DNA of 64,000 nt, from assembly GCA_027886185.1 (NCBI GenBank), contig WOAB01000728.1:3720001-3784000 (forward strand), read 5' to 3'. The notes beneath the pieces were generated by a model, which saw only the letters and a program-made list of their open reading frames with translations, had not been told where the DNA came from and did not search any database. The stretch is from Rheum nobile. Lineage: Eukaryota > Streptophyta > Magnoliopsida > Caryophyllales > Polygonaceae. A program made the position numbers and the translations under genes. Positions 1 to 11,665 of the stretch are shown one piece after another (position 1 is the stretch's first letter; each line of letters starts with the position of its first letter).

Positions 1-122
1 TTGTGTATTATAACTGTGGTTTGATGGTTTATATCAACTGGAAAAGCCTGGGATGACTTCGGGATGTTATATCCGGGGTCATTGGCAGTAATACTTTCAA
101 GATGAGATTTGGGGGTTTTACA
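1..122 (+). mobile_element. 3' end of a Tekay-like LTR (partial)
   Basis: The block ends in GGGGGTTTTACA at 122 and carries AAAAGCCTGGGATGACTTCGG and a CATTGGCAGTAATA stretch. The complete Tekay-like LTR that ends at 57897 has close equivalents (AAAGCCTGGGGTGGCTTCGG, CACTGGCAGTAATA, GGGTGTTACA). LINE coding sequence starts directly at 123, so this looks like the right border of an LTR element inserted in the LINE, with the rest off the window to the left. Whether it is a solo LTR or part of a full element cannot be told. Confidence 0.75.
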
Positions 123-2503
123 GGATCATTGCCCCATCTCGATTGACCTAACATCTTCTACACCATACAAAAACCAACCATTTAAGTTTAAAAAAAATAT
201 GGATGACTAGAAAGGACTTTAGAAATATCATCAAACAAGCATGGAGAACAAATTACCATGGATCCCGAATGTATGATTTAGTATCCAAAACCAAGCTACT
301 AAAAAAACAAGCTAAAGAATGGAATAAGAAAACCTTTGACAATGTATTCACTCAGCTACAAGAAATTTAAAAACAGCTTGCCGCTATGCAAATAGAAATT
401 TGTTCTAGTCCGATACCAAACCTTGATACAAAAACCAGACAAATTCCTACAAAAAAAAGAACAACTCTTAACTTTTCAAAAAGTATACTGGAACCAACGT
501 GCGAAAGTCAAACATATAAAATTTAACGATACAAACGCTAGCTATTTCCATAAGATAGCAAGTGGAAAGCGAAATAGAAAAATTATAAAAGAAATCATCA
601 CACAAGAAGGAACATCGATTATTAGGGAGGAAAACAACAGAAATGAAATTAAAAATGACTTCATAAAAAGATTCAGAAGTGAAGAACTCAACGACAATAT
701 GCTCTGAAACAATATCAACCTAATCAATTCAGAAATTTCAATGGACGATAGTATACACTTAATAAAAAATGTGACTAATGAAGAGATAAACTTGTTGTGT
801 TTGATATCAGCTCAGACAAATCTCCGGGACCAGATGGTATGACTGTTGAGTTCTACTAGAAATACTGGGATATTATAGGCACATCTGTAATTCAAGCTAT
901 GAAAAGTTTCTTTCTATCGGGCATGATACTAAAACAAATAAACCATACATTCATATCTTTAATCCCTAAATGTGACAACCCAAATTAGACAAACCACTAC
1001 AGACCGATAAGCTTATGCTCCAAAATCTATAAAATTATTTCAAAAATACTAACTACCAGACTTAAGACAGTAATGGATAAATTAATTCACCCATTACAAG
1101 GTGCCTTTGTTTCCAACCGGGCTATCCAAGATAACATATTGATTGCTCATGAAATTTATCACTCGTTTAAATCAAAAAAATAAAAAGAAGGTTTTATAGT
1201 TCTAAAATTAGATATGGAAAAAGCATATGATAGAATTGAATGAAATTTATTATTGAAGTAATGAGAAAATTCAAATTCCATGAAAATTTTATTAATTGGA
1301 TAAAAGAATGCATCACAAATGTCTCCTTCTCCATTCTTGTCAATAATGGACCTACTGAAATTTTGAAACCATCAAGGGGACTCCGATAAGGTGATCCCCT
1401 ATCATCCTTCCTTTTCATTCTTGAATCTGAACTCCTAGCTAGAAAATTACAACAATCATCTGACAGACTAAGAAATCCTATTGGATTTCAATTAGCTAGG
1501 CTTGGAACTAGAATCCCGTTTCTGGCCTTCGCTGATGACATTATGATTTTCTCAAAGGCTAAACCTGAAAATTGTAAGGAGATTAAGGATATCATTGATT
1601 TTTATTGTAAAATTTCAGGACAAAAAGTGAATTTCCATAAATCGACTTTCCAAGTCACGAAAAAAAGTTACAAATGCAAGGAAAAGCGTGATCCATGGAA
1701 TCCTCACAATCACAAATCTGGTATCCCTTGAAAAATATATTGGTTGTCCCATTATTAATGGGAGAGTAAACATGCATACCTTCGCTGACTTAATAATTAG
1801 CACTCAATAACAATTAACAAAATGGAAAGCAAACTTTTTATCACAAGCAGGCAGAACTACATTAATTAAGGCAAACTTAGCATCCAAACCGAATTTTCTT
1901 ATGCAAATCTTTATGCTCCCAACCCAAACTCATAATGAACTAGATGAGATTAATCGATCCTTCTTCTGGAATAAAGACTCTTCACAAACCACTCATTGGA
2001 TGAGACAAAATCTATAGACCTAGGAATCAAGGGGGCCTCGGCCTAAGGAAATCTAAGGACATGAACAAAGCTTTACAATTTAAACTACTTTGGAAGATTT
2101 TGGCAGAACCGAATAATTATTGGGTTAAGATTATTTCAGAAGAATATCTCAAAACACAACATGTTCTTCACTATGAGAAAAAGCAGGTTGCTCATGGCAA
2201 TGGTCCAAAATGGTAGAACTTATAGATGAATTCAAAAAGAGACTTATTTGGCAAGTAGGGAATTGGAAGACAATTAAATTCTGGACTGATAAATGGATGT
2301 CACATGATCCTCTGTGTAACATTATAACTCTCCCACCTAATATAAACAAAAATATGAAAGTGGCGGATTTCTTCCTTCCAAATAAAACATGGAACAAGGA
2401 TATGATCCAATGGTTACCATCTAATCTCTCAAAACGAATTATATCAATTCTTATACCTTTAAATGAGATTCATGACAGAATGTATTGAGAAACTAATAAG
2501 AAT
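123..2503 (+). pseudogene. LINE (non-LTR retrotransposon) ORF2, upstream part, decayed
   Basis: Broken plus-strand reading frames spell a plant L1-like ORF2. SDHCPISID, the end of the endonuclease domain, is at about 123-150. A linker with FKFKKIWM and KLLKKQAKEWNKKTFDNVF follows. The reverse-transcriptase domain runs from about 800 to 1700, with SDKSPGPDGM-like, GLR*GDPLSSFLF and the catalytic FADDIMIFS at about 1528-1555. A C-terminal region follows to 2503 (WTDKWMSHDPLCN near 2282). Many stops and frameshifts mean it is dead; one stop sits in GLRQGDP, as CAA to TAA. The frame resumes at 8446 after the CACTA insertion, so 123-2503 and 8446-9100 are one element. Confidence 0.88.
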
Positions 2504-2860
2504 CACTAGTGGAAAAAAGGCTTTTTACCATGGTTTTTTTGCAAAGCTTACCACGATTATGCAACCGTGGTAAACTTGGTCGTGGTAAACATGTTTACCA
2601 CAGTTGCATATTTACCACGGTTCAACAACCGCGGTAAATATGCAACCGTGGTAAAAATGTGAAGATTCAATAGTAGAATAGACCGTAGTAAAACTGTATA
2701 ACCGCAATAAAATTAAATCGTAATAAATTTATTTGTAAGCGTGGTAATTTGCTTTCCCCGTAGTAAACTTGTATCGCTATGAATTTGATTGAATTGTGCT
2801 AAATCGTTACAACGGCGATAAACATGGATGTGGTAAACATTGTTACCATGGTTAATTTTG
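2504..2860. repeat. CACTA left subterminal repeat array
   Basis: About a dozen copies, in both orientations, of a motif close to AACCGTGGTAAA (also TTTACCACGGTT) lie between about 2525 and 2860, with decayed versions towards the inside. The matching array is at the right end of the element. Confidence 0.85.
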
Positions 2861-3985
2861 TTATCACAAATTCCTCTGCACATCCATTCACATTGCAAAT
2901 TAGTCAGTTACCAATTCATAGAGATTACACAAGTCATAAACCAAACCAGTCATTTATACATGAACATACACATAACTGAGACGATATGCAAATCCATTGT
3001 TGTAAGAAGCCTAATGCTAAAGTTGTAGCACAATACATTGGTTGTTGATTAAGGGAAAGATGTTAGCTAAGATCAGATACAGAGGATGAGCCTCTCAATC
3101 ATATTTCTTGTAGGGACGCCGAGTTGCATTCCAAAGCGTACTAGTGTCGCCAGTGATCTCTAATTGTATTCCAGGAGATTGTCGTCAATCTTGATAACAC
3201 CTAGCAACAAAATTCATGATATGGAGTAACTCTAGAAATTATTTATTGCTAGCAAGCATATTGTAAAGACTCACATGTGTTCATACCTTCTCAAAGACAC
3301 AAATGATAGTACTTCCACCAAATGATAAGTATCCAAAGTGCGAAACACCATGAGTGAAAGACGTTCTTTTATGGCATTCCAAAGTTAAATCTAAATATAT
3401 ATGAGTCGCATGAAACTACAATGAAGAAAGAGGTAGGCAAAAGATATTCAAGATGGACTAGTATAGACTTTCTCACTTAATAAAAGCATCCCTCTAGAAG
3501 TTCACAAAAGGGTATATTCATACCGCGTACAAGAAACCAAGTACATCAACAAATTTCTCTACCACACCCGAAACCGGAAAATGAAAAAGATAATAGTCAT
3601 GCTGCAAATTCAACATTACAAGGAAGATGAGCATTACAACAATGTGGAAAGATGCAAAATATTGTTACATGCGGTGCCAACTGCCAATCGGAATATGACC
3701 AAGGTTCCATCAAGAAAAGCATCAGAGGAAACTCTGTTGGTCAATAATCCTTGAATAGAGACTTTCCTACCCTACATGGTCACAAAGAGATAAGTTAATA
3801 TCATAGCCTTGGTGAAAGTAATAGAGAGCAATGTGTGATTCAGTATAGTTGTATAAGAAGAAGAGGCTGATATAGAAGCAGTAGACAATGGAGAGCAACA
3901 TGTGAAAGTTGTTAAGGTGTGTGTTTGGGGAAAGATGAGACAAAGACATAAAATAGTCAAATTTTAATAATTCATGTAGCTTAAT
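2861..3985. other. CACTA interior, no gene recognised
   Basis: AT-rich sequence with only short open frames and no recognisable transposase, captured exon or repeat. A 105-codon minus-strand frame at 3767-4084 runs into the LTR boundary at 3986 and is not considered coding. Confidence 0.6.
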
Positions 3986-4886
3986 TGTTGGATCGTTAGA
4001 GTTACGTCTGAGGGAACAAAAACTTTGTTCCCACAGAAGTTGCAGCGGATTTAATATAGCAAGAAAGATAACGAACGAACTCACGATATATAGTGGAAAT
4101 CCTGATTAGCAAAACTAGCTTTTCAAGGAAAAACCACTACCTTCAAGCTTCCGCTTGAGAGGATTTTGAAGCGTGTACTTGTCTTATTGATTTCTTGTTC
4201 GATTACACTTGTATCCTGGACTTCGACCTCTAAACAACCAGCTAGACTCGAAGACTCTTCTACAACGATGAATCGAACTCAACCCTCAAAGACTCACAAA
4301 CACTTCACGCTCTTTCTTTTTCTTTTCTTCGTTCTTAGTCGTACCTAGAAATGAATCCTCACTTCACTTAAATACAACTCGGCTAAACCTCAATCATAAC
4401 AAGATAAGATTTCTATCACTAGGTTTACAAGAAGATATGATTTTGTTAGAAGAATAATATCCCAACCGAATAAATTAATTAAGGAAGGAGTTCCTTAATT
4501 AATCTAATCGGAATGGATAGTAATCTTCTCTCTCCAATTATCTTATCTTAGGAAAGATCTCCTAAGATAACACGATCGGGCTTCTTCTCTCTCCATATCT
4601 TCTCGATCCGGCTTGATCCTTGGAGCCGAAGTCTTCAATCCTTTACCGCGTGTGCTTCTTGATTTGTTTCCTTAATTCAACACGCTGGATTTCTTATTTC
4701 CTTTTGCAGCCTTGATCTGGTCCGTCACTTCAGTTCCTTGCGAGGTAACAAAGCACTTGACATGACTTTGTTCCCTCTGAGATCCTTTGCTGCAAAGCTC
4801 CCTGGGATAACTTCCCTTGTCCCTGAAACACTTGGTACACATATTAGTTGAGTGTTTGTTACCATCAAAACCTAAGAAATTCAACA
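3986..4886 (-). repeat. LTR copy A (minus orientation), preceded by a polypurine tract
   Basis: 901 bp. On the minus strand it starts TGTTGAATTTCTTAGG and ends CTAACGATCCAACA. Just upstream on that strand (4887-4905) is AAAAAGGGGGAATT, a good polypurine tract, so this is a proper 3' LTR end of a minus-strand element. Confidence 0.9.
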
Positions 4887-5253
4887 AATTCCCCCTTTTT
4901 AATGGTGACAAACACCCTTAACAAGAAGGCATATACCAACTAGAAAAAGACAAATATGACATGAAAGTTTCCCACTAAGACACAGTTAGTTCCCCCTTAG
5001 TTCAGCAATACGTTTTACTTGTTCTGTTCCCACTCAACCAATGCTACCTGTCATATTCCCCCTTTTGGCATCATCAAAAACATCAGTAAAGAGTTAGAGA
5101 GGAAAAAGTCAAGGCCAGATAAACATAAACACCCCTGGTCATTAATTTAAAAAAAAAACTTAAAAACATGCAAACACCGCCAAGACAGACAAAATATCAA
5201 AACATAGTCAAAATGCCACACCGGGCACACAAATCAGATAACAAGAAAAACAA

Positions 5254-5577
5254 CTAAGAGGGAGTAGATGGGCAAAGGAGCAAAAGAGGGGTAAGGACAT
5301 CAGGTAAGCGATCAAGCATCACTGTGACCAGCCGGTTGAGCCGATGCGTATGAGAGATAAGCGTGCGCACATCTGCCATGAGACGTCTCACATCCTTGCA
5401 GAGACTTCTCACATCCTTCCCCAGAGACAAATTCTCGTTCAGTTCCCCCTCAGAGCTGTCGGCCTCAGAAACCTCCATTGCCTCGGAATCCTCTATTGCC
5501 TCAAAAGCTGCAGGGGCACTCTCAACCTTCACCCATCCTTCATTATCTTGAAGAACGAACTGCATCTTGTGCAGGTC
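5254..5577 (-). pseudogene. C-terminal part of a retroelement gag-like protein
   Basis: An open minus-strand frame of about 108 codons starts with MDLHKMQFVLQDNEGWVKVE. It has an acidic middle (EAIEDSEAMEVSEADSSEGE) and a coiled-coil-like tail (VRSLCKDVRRLMADVRTL). It ends at a stop about 370 bp before the polypurine tract. It looks like the tail of the same protein whose front part lies on the other strand at 5578-6046. Family assignment rests on that pairing and is tentative. Confidence 0.6.
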
Positions 5578-6046
5578 CACATGTTCTCAAGCATTGAGCT
5601 TGGTGTTGCTCTGGGCGTTCCACATGAAGGGTATGGGGAATACCCAAAAGGAAGGTGGCCGAAGGACTTTGCCTACTCAGAGGTTGTGTTGGCTGTTGCT
5701 GGTATTGAGAACCCTCAGGGGAGTGCTGATCTCGACATCTCAGAGATGTCCGCTGTCAACAAAGTGCTGTACCACTTCCTCATCAGCAACATCACGCCTA
5801 GGGGACAGAAGAGAAACCGGCTTCTAATCTTGGACATTGTCTTACTGTCCCTAATGCTGAAGAAGGAGCCCATTAGTCTGCCAAAGATTCTGATGCAGCA
5901 CATGGCCCACGCCAGGAACACTCTCCAGCACGCTCTTCCCTTCCCACGGGTTGTCAAGAAAATCCTTGAGTACCATAAAGTGTACAACCCGTCGGAGGAC
6001 GTGAGCATGATCTTCTATGTCATCATTTGTCACATGAATCAGCTTT
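5578..6046 (+). pseudogene. 'Putative plant transposon protein' domain fragment of a retroelement
   Basis: The frame reads FSSIELGVALGVPHEGYGEY, then WPKDFAYSEVVLAVAG, SAVNKVLYHFLISNITPRG, LLSLMLKKEPISLPKILMQH and LPFPRVVKKILEYHKVY. This order matches the plant retroelement domain known as putative plant transposon protein. The domain lacks its beginning and runs without a polypurine tract straight into the TG of the plus-strand LTR at 6047. A continuous 305-codon frame at 5344-6261 spans the head-to-head joint, this domain and part of the LTR; it is a chimera, not a native protein. Confidence 0.65.
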
Positions 6047-6947
6047 TGTTGAATTCCTTAGGTTTTGATGGTAACAAACACTCAACTAATATGTGTACCA
6101 AGTGTTTCAGGAACAAGGAAAGTTATCCCAGGGAGCTTTGCAGCAAAGGATCTCAGAGGGAACAAAGTCCTGTCAAGTGCTTTGTTACCTCACAAGGAAC
6201 TGAAGTGACGGACCAAATCAAGGCTGCAAAAGGAAAGAAGAAATCCAGCGTGTTGAATTAAGGAAACAAATCAAGAAGCACACGCGGTAAAGGATTGAAG
6301 ACTTCGGCTCCAAGGATCAAGCCGGATCGAGAAGATATGGAGAGAGAAGAAGCCCGATCGTGTTATATTAGGAGATCTTTCCTAAGATAAGATAATTGGA
6401 GAGAGAAGATTACTATCCATTCCGATTAGATTAATTAAGGAACTCCTTCCTTAATTAATTTATTCGGTTGGGATATTATTCTTCTAACAAAATCATATCT
6501 TCTTGTAAACCTAGTGATAGAAATCTTATCTTGTTATGATTGGGGTTTAGCCGAGTTGTATTTAAGTGAAGTGAGGATTCATTTCTAGGTACGACTAAGA
6601 ACGAAGAAAAGAAAAAGAAAGAGCGTGAAGTGTTTGTGAGTCTTTGAGGGTTGAGTTCGATTCATCGTTGTAGAAGAGTCTTCGAGTCTAGCTGGTTGTT
6701 TAGAGGTCGAAGTCCAGGATACAAGTGTAATCGAGCAAGAAATCAATAAGACAAGTACACGCTTCAAAATCTTCTCAAGCGGAAGCTTGAAGGTAGTGGT
6801 TTTTCCTTGAAAAGCTAGTTTTGCTAATTAGGGTTTCCACTATATATCGTGAGTTCGTTCGTTATCTTTCTTGCTATATTAAATCCGCTGCAACTTCTGT
6901 GGGAACAAAGTTTTTGTTCCCTCAGACGTAACTCTAACGATCCAACA
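6047..6947 (+). repeat. LTR copy B (plus orientation)
   Basis: 901 bp, TGTTGAATTCCTTAGG to CTAACGATCCAACA, nearly identical to the reverse complement of 3986-4886. A few substitutions are visible, for example TAATTAGGG where copy A gives TAATCAGGA near 6827. No primer-binding site follows at 6948 and no polypurine tract precedes 6047. Confidence 0.9.
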
Positions 6948-8024
6948 TTAAGCAAGCTAGACTTGGTTATCCTCCAGTTTCCTAATACAAAGATGAGAAT
7001 TATTGTTTGATTTTAAAACTCAAACTAAAGTTATGGGTCTGGCCCACCAAGTATAACTTGCATATACATAATGGTGATTAACTAAATAAAACACCAGTGA
7101 ATAAAGTTTTTCATAGCATAATTTCCCCAATTTCCGTATAACTCTCTCCACTGAGCTTATTTAACTCATTTTATTATGAAGCTGTATCATTATGCATCTA
7201 ATTTATCCTCTAATCAGTTAGGTATATCCTTATGAACTCATCATTCCTATTCATTTATACAATATAGTCATAATCTTTTAGAATTTATATATGATCCTGA
7301 CAATTCTACTATACATTCAGCTCTATAATTTTTAACATGATTGTCTATTTGTCTCTATAAGCTATTAATTTTATATAAGCCACTAAACAAGATCAATGGT
7401 GAAAGGGGAAAAGTGAAAACAACTTGAGCACAGAAGTAAGAAACACATAAATACCTATTTCTACACAAATTTTCATTTGTCAAAAAAATAGCAGAACAAG
7501 GAGAAAACAAATTCATGAACGGCTGAACAATGAACACTACCAAAAAAATTCCATTTGTCTCCCAAATATGACATATCAGATGAGAAACTCACAATTAATC
7601 CATTACTAAAATAAAAAAACACTGAAATTTCACTAAAAAGCCCAAAATCCCTAAATTACAAAAAATTGAAAGCAAGGAAATTTGTAGCATACCTGACTAT
7701 GGGGGCTGAAATTTCTAGCATCACCATCAATGCACAACGCCACCACCACATTGAAGTTGTACCACTTCACCGTCCTTCCAGTTCCAACCGTCGCCTTGTC
7801 GCAACAGCACCACCTCGCCGTCCTCAATCCTTCCAACTGTCGCGCACCTTGTCGTCCAGGCTAGTGCGGAGGTCTACCGGACTAAGGTCAGTGGGGTGGG
7901 TGTGACTCCTGGCCGGGGTGTGAATTTTATTTTGAGGATGAGGAGAAAGCAAATGGGGGCGGCTGGGTAAGGGGTATGTGTTTAGGGTTGGGGCACAAAT
8001 GAGGAGGTATGTGTTCAGTTAAAA
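6948..8024. other. CACTA interior, right part; GC-rich patch
   Basis: AT-rich to about 7700. A GC-richer patch at 7735-7925 follows, open in the plus frame (HHHIEVVPLHRPSSSNRRLV...). It could be a captured exon, but I recognise no protein in it. Nothing else is seen. Confidence 0.5.
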
Positions 8025-8442
8025 CTTCAATAAAAAAATATTAGAATTGTATAGACAACGGTTGTATTTAACCGTGGTAAAATAACTTTACTACCGTTGT
8101 CAAAGAAATCGAGTTAAAATTGGTTATAGAAATACCACGGTACCAAAACAACCGTGGTAATAAAACCCATGTGATTAAATTATCTCGAAAAAAAAACATA
8201 ACTGAGGTAAAACACACAACACTATTACTTCGGTTCTTTATGAACCGTGGTATTTTCGCTATCGTAGTAAATAAGTATGTACAAATACACCGGTTTAAAC
8301 TTAAACCGTGGTAAAAGTATCACAAAATTACCTCGGTTGTGCATACAACCGTGATATTTTTGCTAATGATGTACAATTACCACGAAAAAATACAAAACCG
8401 TGGTAAATGTAACAGTAGCCAAAGCCCATTTTTCTACTAGTG
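8025..8442. repeat. CACTA right subterminal repeat array
   Basis: Repeated AACCGTGGTAA and complement motifs (for example near 8070, 8135-8160, 8245, 8305, 8395), mirroring the array at 2525-2860, run up to the CTACTAGTG terminus at 8434-8442. Confidence 0.85.
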
Positions 8443-8445
8443 AAT

Positions 8446-9100
8446 GGGTGGTTTTCCACAAATTTTGCAATGCAAATGATCAACACGAATAAAAGATATA
8501 CAGCCTATGATTCCTCATGGGTATGAAATTTGGATACCTACCCCAAAGTTAAAAACTTTATATGGAAAATCCTAAAAAATGGGATACCAACCAAAACACG
8601 ATTGGCAGAAAAAGGAATTGCGACACCTCAAGGATGCATCCGTTGTAATGCACAAACAGAAGATACTAATCATTTACTCTTGTAGTGTAACCATACCATG
8701 AAAACAATAGAGAAAGTCAATATACAAACGTTTAGAACTATCCTATCCTTAAATATAGGCAATAAAAAAACATATGAATTATTGGAGGAAATCAAAACTA
8801 AAACTGATCGACTGCAATTTGTTGAATTAGCGGTTTGTTGGTGGTGTATCTGGTATTACAGGAACCAAAAAAGCTTTGCAACATCCAACAATGACAAATA
8901 CATTATCAAGGATCTACCAATGTACATTAAAAACCATATTGATTTCTGGAACAAAACGAAATAATGGAACCCTGATTGTCTTGTTGATCGTAAGCTTGCA
9001 AAAACTAAAAGGGGTAGATATAAAAGACCAGTTATAAAATGGAAAAAACCACTGGACCAGGTAATTAAAATTAACACTGATCGGTATTATGTAAACATTT
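8446..9100 (+). pseudogene. LINE ORF2, downstream part (zf-RVT and start of RNase H)
   Basis: After the CACTA element the LINE frame resumes. PKVKNFIWKILKNGIPTKTR, GCIRCNAQTEDTNHLL and a CxxC-type zinc-binding module typical of plant LINE zf-RVT lie at about 8530-8700. ELAVCWWCIWYYRN follows near 8825-8865, then the start of the RNase H-like domain (KPLDQVIKINTDRYYV, about 9045-9095). It then fades into AT-rich DNA; no poly-A tail or TSD was found. Confidence 0.85.
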
Positions 9101-9480
9101 ACAGAAATAAATGTTTACATTAAAATCGACATTCGTAATCTTAAAAATAAATAAATAATTATGTATTAATTAATTTATATTAATTCTATATTTTTTTAAC
9201 AAAAAAATTTTAATTAATTAAATATTAATGAAAATGATATGAAAGTAAAAGAAGATACATCAGTCGTTGCATAATTTTTAATTCATTATAAAAAAATTAT
9301 AATTAATTCAATATAAATGTTTTGTAATTTTGTATAAAACGTCGAAATGAAATAATGAAATAAATAGTCAAAAAATTGTAATTCAATATAAAATAAATAT
9401 TTGTAAAAATTGTTTGAAATTTATTTTTTTCAAAATTTGTAAAAAGGTCATACAACAGTCGTTGCATTCCGTTCGACAAC
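9101..9480. other. AT-rich intergenic DNA
   Basis: Very AT-rich with many TAATTAAT stretches. A short CAGTCGTTGCAT string occurs near 9261 and again near 9467. No gene is seen. Confidence 0.6.
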
Positions 9481-9489
9481 CGTACAAAG

Positions 9490-10980
9490 GCTCTCGTCGA
9501 TTGGGACAGTGACGGGTCACAGGGTCGGCCCGACGCGGTGATGGAGCTACGGCGGATTTGGGTCCGCGACTGGACGCTGCCCAACCAGAGGAAGCTGCCC
9601 AGCCAGACGATGCACATCTGTCTGATCCTGTCGACGATAGTAGCAACACATCCATGCCCGACGCCGACTTCGACGCCGCTGACGATGACGCATTCGACGA
9701 TGAGGCATTGACATTTGCCTTGGAGCGGGATTACTCTGAGGGCATCGATCCGATCGAGCCCCCTCCCGATTCGACGGCCGAGGATTTGGGGAGGGACGAT
9801 ACGCCTTCCTCCCCCGTTCGTGAGCCAGCGGGACCTGTTCCCGAGGTAGTGGCCCCTCCTCCTCACGTGGCAGATGCGGACCCCGAGGGGGGTGCGCCGG
9901 AGGAGGCGTGGATGCCAGGAGGTCCCCGGTCGCGTAGCCTTTTGAGGACATATCCGACGCATGTCGCTGCCGTTATTTGGACACATACAGAGCGACTTGC
10001 GCGTGACCCTCCCTTATCACCTGTGGATCCCGATCCGGTACGTATTTCTAGTTGTTATTTAAATAATAATAAAAAAATATCATCCTTTATATTTTAAGTT
10101 AAGTAATTCCGATCTGTTACGTATTGGCTTTCAGCTCAGGAAGATCCTGAAGCCGTACACCCGCCACCCTCATTTCTCCGCCATCCACCAGTTCCGGAGG
10201 CAGGAATCGGATTCGTGGTGGACGCTTGCGCAGCGGAGCGGCATCACATCGTTGGGGTCGCTGGAGTTTCGTAGGATGGACCCCGTGCTCATATCGGCGT
10301 TTGTGGAGCGGTGGCATCCGGAGACGAGCTCCTTCCATTTTCCGTGGGGGAGATCACGATCACCCTCCACGATGTCTTACATATTTTGGAGATCCCCATC
10401 GATGGGGCGGCGGTGGTATCAGATATGTCCGATATCGCTATATGTACCGCTGCAGCGAAGATGCTTTGGCTTGATGTACTTGTCGTTTCGCAGATGGCAT
10501 CTAGTAATAATTTTTAAACTTATTTCTCATTTATTTAATATATTTTAATTGAAATGTTGTTGAAATCATCGTATTTGGTTATATTATTATTTTCAGGTGG
10601 AGGCTTTTCAATCAATACAACGTTGAAGAATCGTTGTGATTTATTATGCCGAGCGGCCCAGAGGTATATATATCTGTAGTTTTATTAATATTAAGATTTT
10701 TAGGATATTTGTTATATATTTAATAATTAAATTAATGCTACTAATCTCATGAACGAGCGTCATGTTGCTTCGATGTACTTGCTCATGCTATTGGGCAGTA
10801 CCGTCTTCACATACAAGTCAGGGCAGAAGGTGAAGCCGAAGTATCTGTCGCTCCTCCTTGATCACGACCGCACCGGCCGTTATGCCTGGGGTGTTGGTGT
10901 CCTGGCCAACCTATATCGGCAATTGGGTATGGCATCGCGGGCCGAGGCACATGGATTGGCCGGATGTCCACTGCTTTTGA
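9490..10980 (+). pseudogene. Plant mobile domain (PMD, MAIN-like) gene, frameshifted
   Basis: Exon 1 (to 10038, donor CCG|GTACGT) encodes an acidic, proline-rich leader (SNTSMPDADFDAADDDAFDDE, SSPVREPAGPVPEV). Exon 2 from about 10134 (acceptor TTTCAG) gives LRKILKPYTRHPHFSAIHQF, WWTLAQRSG, LISAFVERWHPETSSFHFPW, then after a frameshift GEITITLHDVLHILEIPIDG. These are hallmarks of the PMD found in MAIN proteins and in MULE or retroelement gene products. The frameshift is in the G-run at about 10343-10349, where FHxPCGE is expected; a base seems lost. Further pieces lie at about 10598-10665 and 10749-10980 (MNERHVASMYLLMLLG, GRYAWGVGVLANLYRQLG). No ATG was fixed. It converges on the transposase gene at 11666-13622. 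Confidence 0.8.
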
Positions 10981-11034
10981 GGGTAATAATATTTTATTTT
11001 ATGTTTACATGCTTTTTTGATATAAATGCTAACG

Positions 11035-11240
11035 CATAGTATATAAGTATATGCACATGAAATATAAACAAAAACTATAGTATATAAGTATATGCACATG
11101 AAATATAAACAAAAACTATAGTATATAAGTATATTCACATGAAATATAAACAAAAACTATAGTATATAAGTATATGCACATGAAATATAAACAAAAACTA
11201 TATGATATAAGTATATTCACATATGATATTAGTATATTCA
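11035..11240. repeat. Minisatellite, unit about 41 bp, ~5 copies
   Basis: Tandem copies of a unit containing TATAGTATATAAGTATATGC and ACATGAAATATAAACAAAAAC; the last copies are partial. It lies directly downstream of the PMD remnant. Confidence 0.85.
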
Positions 11241-11255
11241 CATGAAATATAAATT

Positions 11256-11660
11256 TCTCGATTTTTCAGTTTTTCACCCGTTTCTTCTACAATCCTTCCT
11301 ATTAGGCCTATTTGGGCCCAATTTCTCGATTTTTCAGTTTTTCACTCATTTCTTCTACAATCCTTCCTATTGGGCCTATTTGGGCCCAATTTCTCGATTT
11401 TCAGTTTTTCACCCGTTTCTTCTACAATCCTTCCTATTGGGCTTATTTGGGCCCAATTTCTCAATTTTCAGTTTTTCACCCGTTTCTTCTACAATCCTTC
11501 CTATTGGGCCTATTTGGGCCCATTTTCTCGATTTTTCAGTTTTTCACCCGTTTCTTCTACAATCCTTCCTATTGGGCCTATTTGGGCCCAATTTCTCGAT
11601 TTTCAGTTTTTCACCCGTTTCTTCTACAATCCTTCCTATTGGGCCTATTTGGGCCCAATA
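11256..11660. repeat. Minisatellite, unit about 68 bp, 6 copies
   Basis: Six tandem copies of a unit with TTTCACCCGTTTCTTCTAC, AATCCTTCCTATTGGGCC and the palindrome-like GGGCCTATTTGGGCCC. The unit length keeps several frames open (frames of 101-167 codons), an artefact of the repeat. The array replaces the C-terminal coding part of the adjacent transposase. Confidence 0.9.
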
Positions 11661-11665
11661 GGAAA

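Larger units (their letters stand above)
3986..6947. mobile_element. LTR retroelement with inverted LTRs, nested in CACTA
   Basis: Two 901-bp LTRs, each with TGTTG...CAACA ends, face each other with their TG ends inward (3986-4886 minus, 6047-6947 plus). Both outer borders are therefore U5 (CA) ends. The internal DNA is two gag-like pieces joined head to head near 5570-5580. Flanks are TTAAT at 3981-3985 and TTAAG at 6948-6952, a possible 5-bp TSD with one mismatch. A normal LTR element has direct LTRs. A simple inversion would not put the N-terminal coding piece between the centre and the LTR's TG end. No pol genes are present, so it was mobilised in trans or is a rearranged remnant. Few LTR differences are visible, which suggests it is fairly young. 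Confidence 0.85.
2504..8442. mobile_element. Non-autonomous CACTA (En/Spm) DNA transposon, 5.9 kb, inserted in the LINE
   Basis: The left end reads CACTAGTGGAAAAAAGGC. The right end, read on the minus strand, is CACTAGTAGAAAAATGGGC. Both show the CACTA signature and imperfect TIRs of about 18 bp. A 3-bp target duplication AAT lies at 2501-2503 and 8443-8445, the size expected for CACTA elements. Both ends carry arrays of an AACCGTGGTAAA subterminal motif, which in this superfamily are transposase-binding regions. No TNPA/TNPD-type transposase is visible, so it would need help in trans. The LINE frame on both sides joins across it. It also hosts the inverted-LTR element at 3986-6947. Confidence 0.92.

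Noticed and set aside
5344..6261. A single 305-codon protein
   Set aside because: It crosses the head-to-head joint, a gag-like domain and the LTR, so it is a chimeric open frame.
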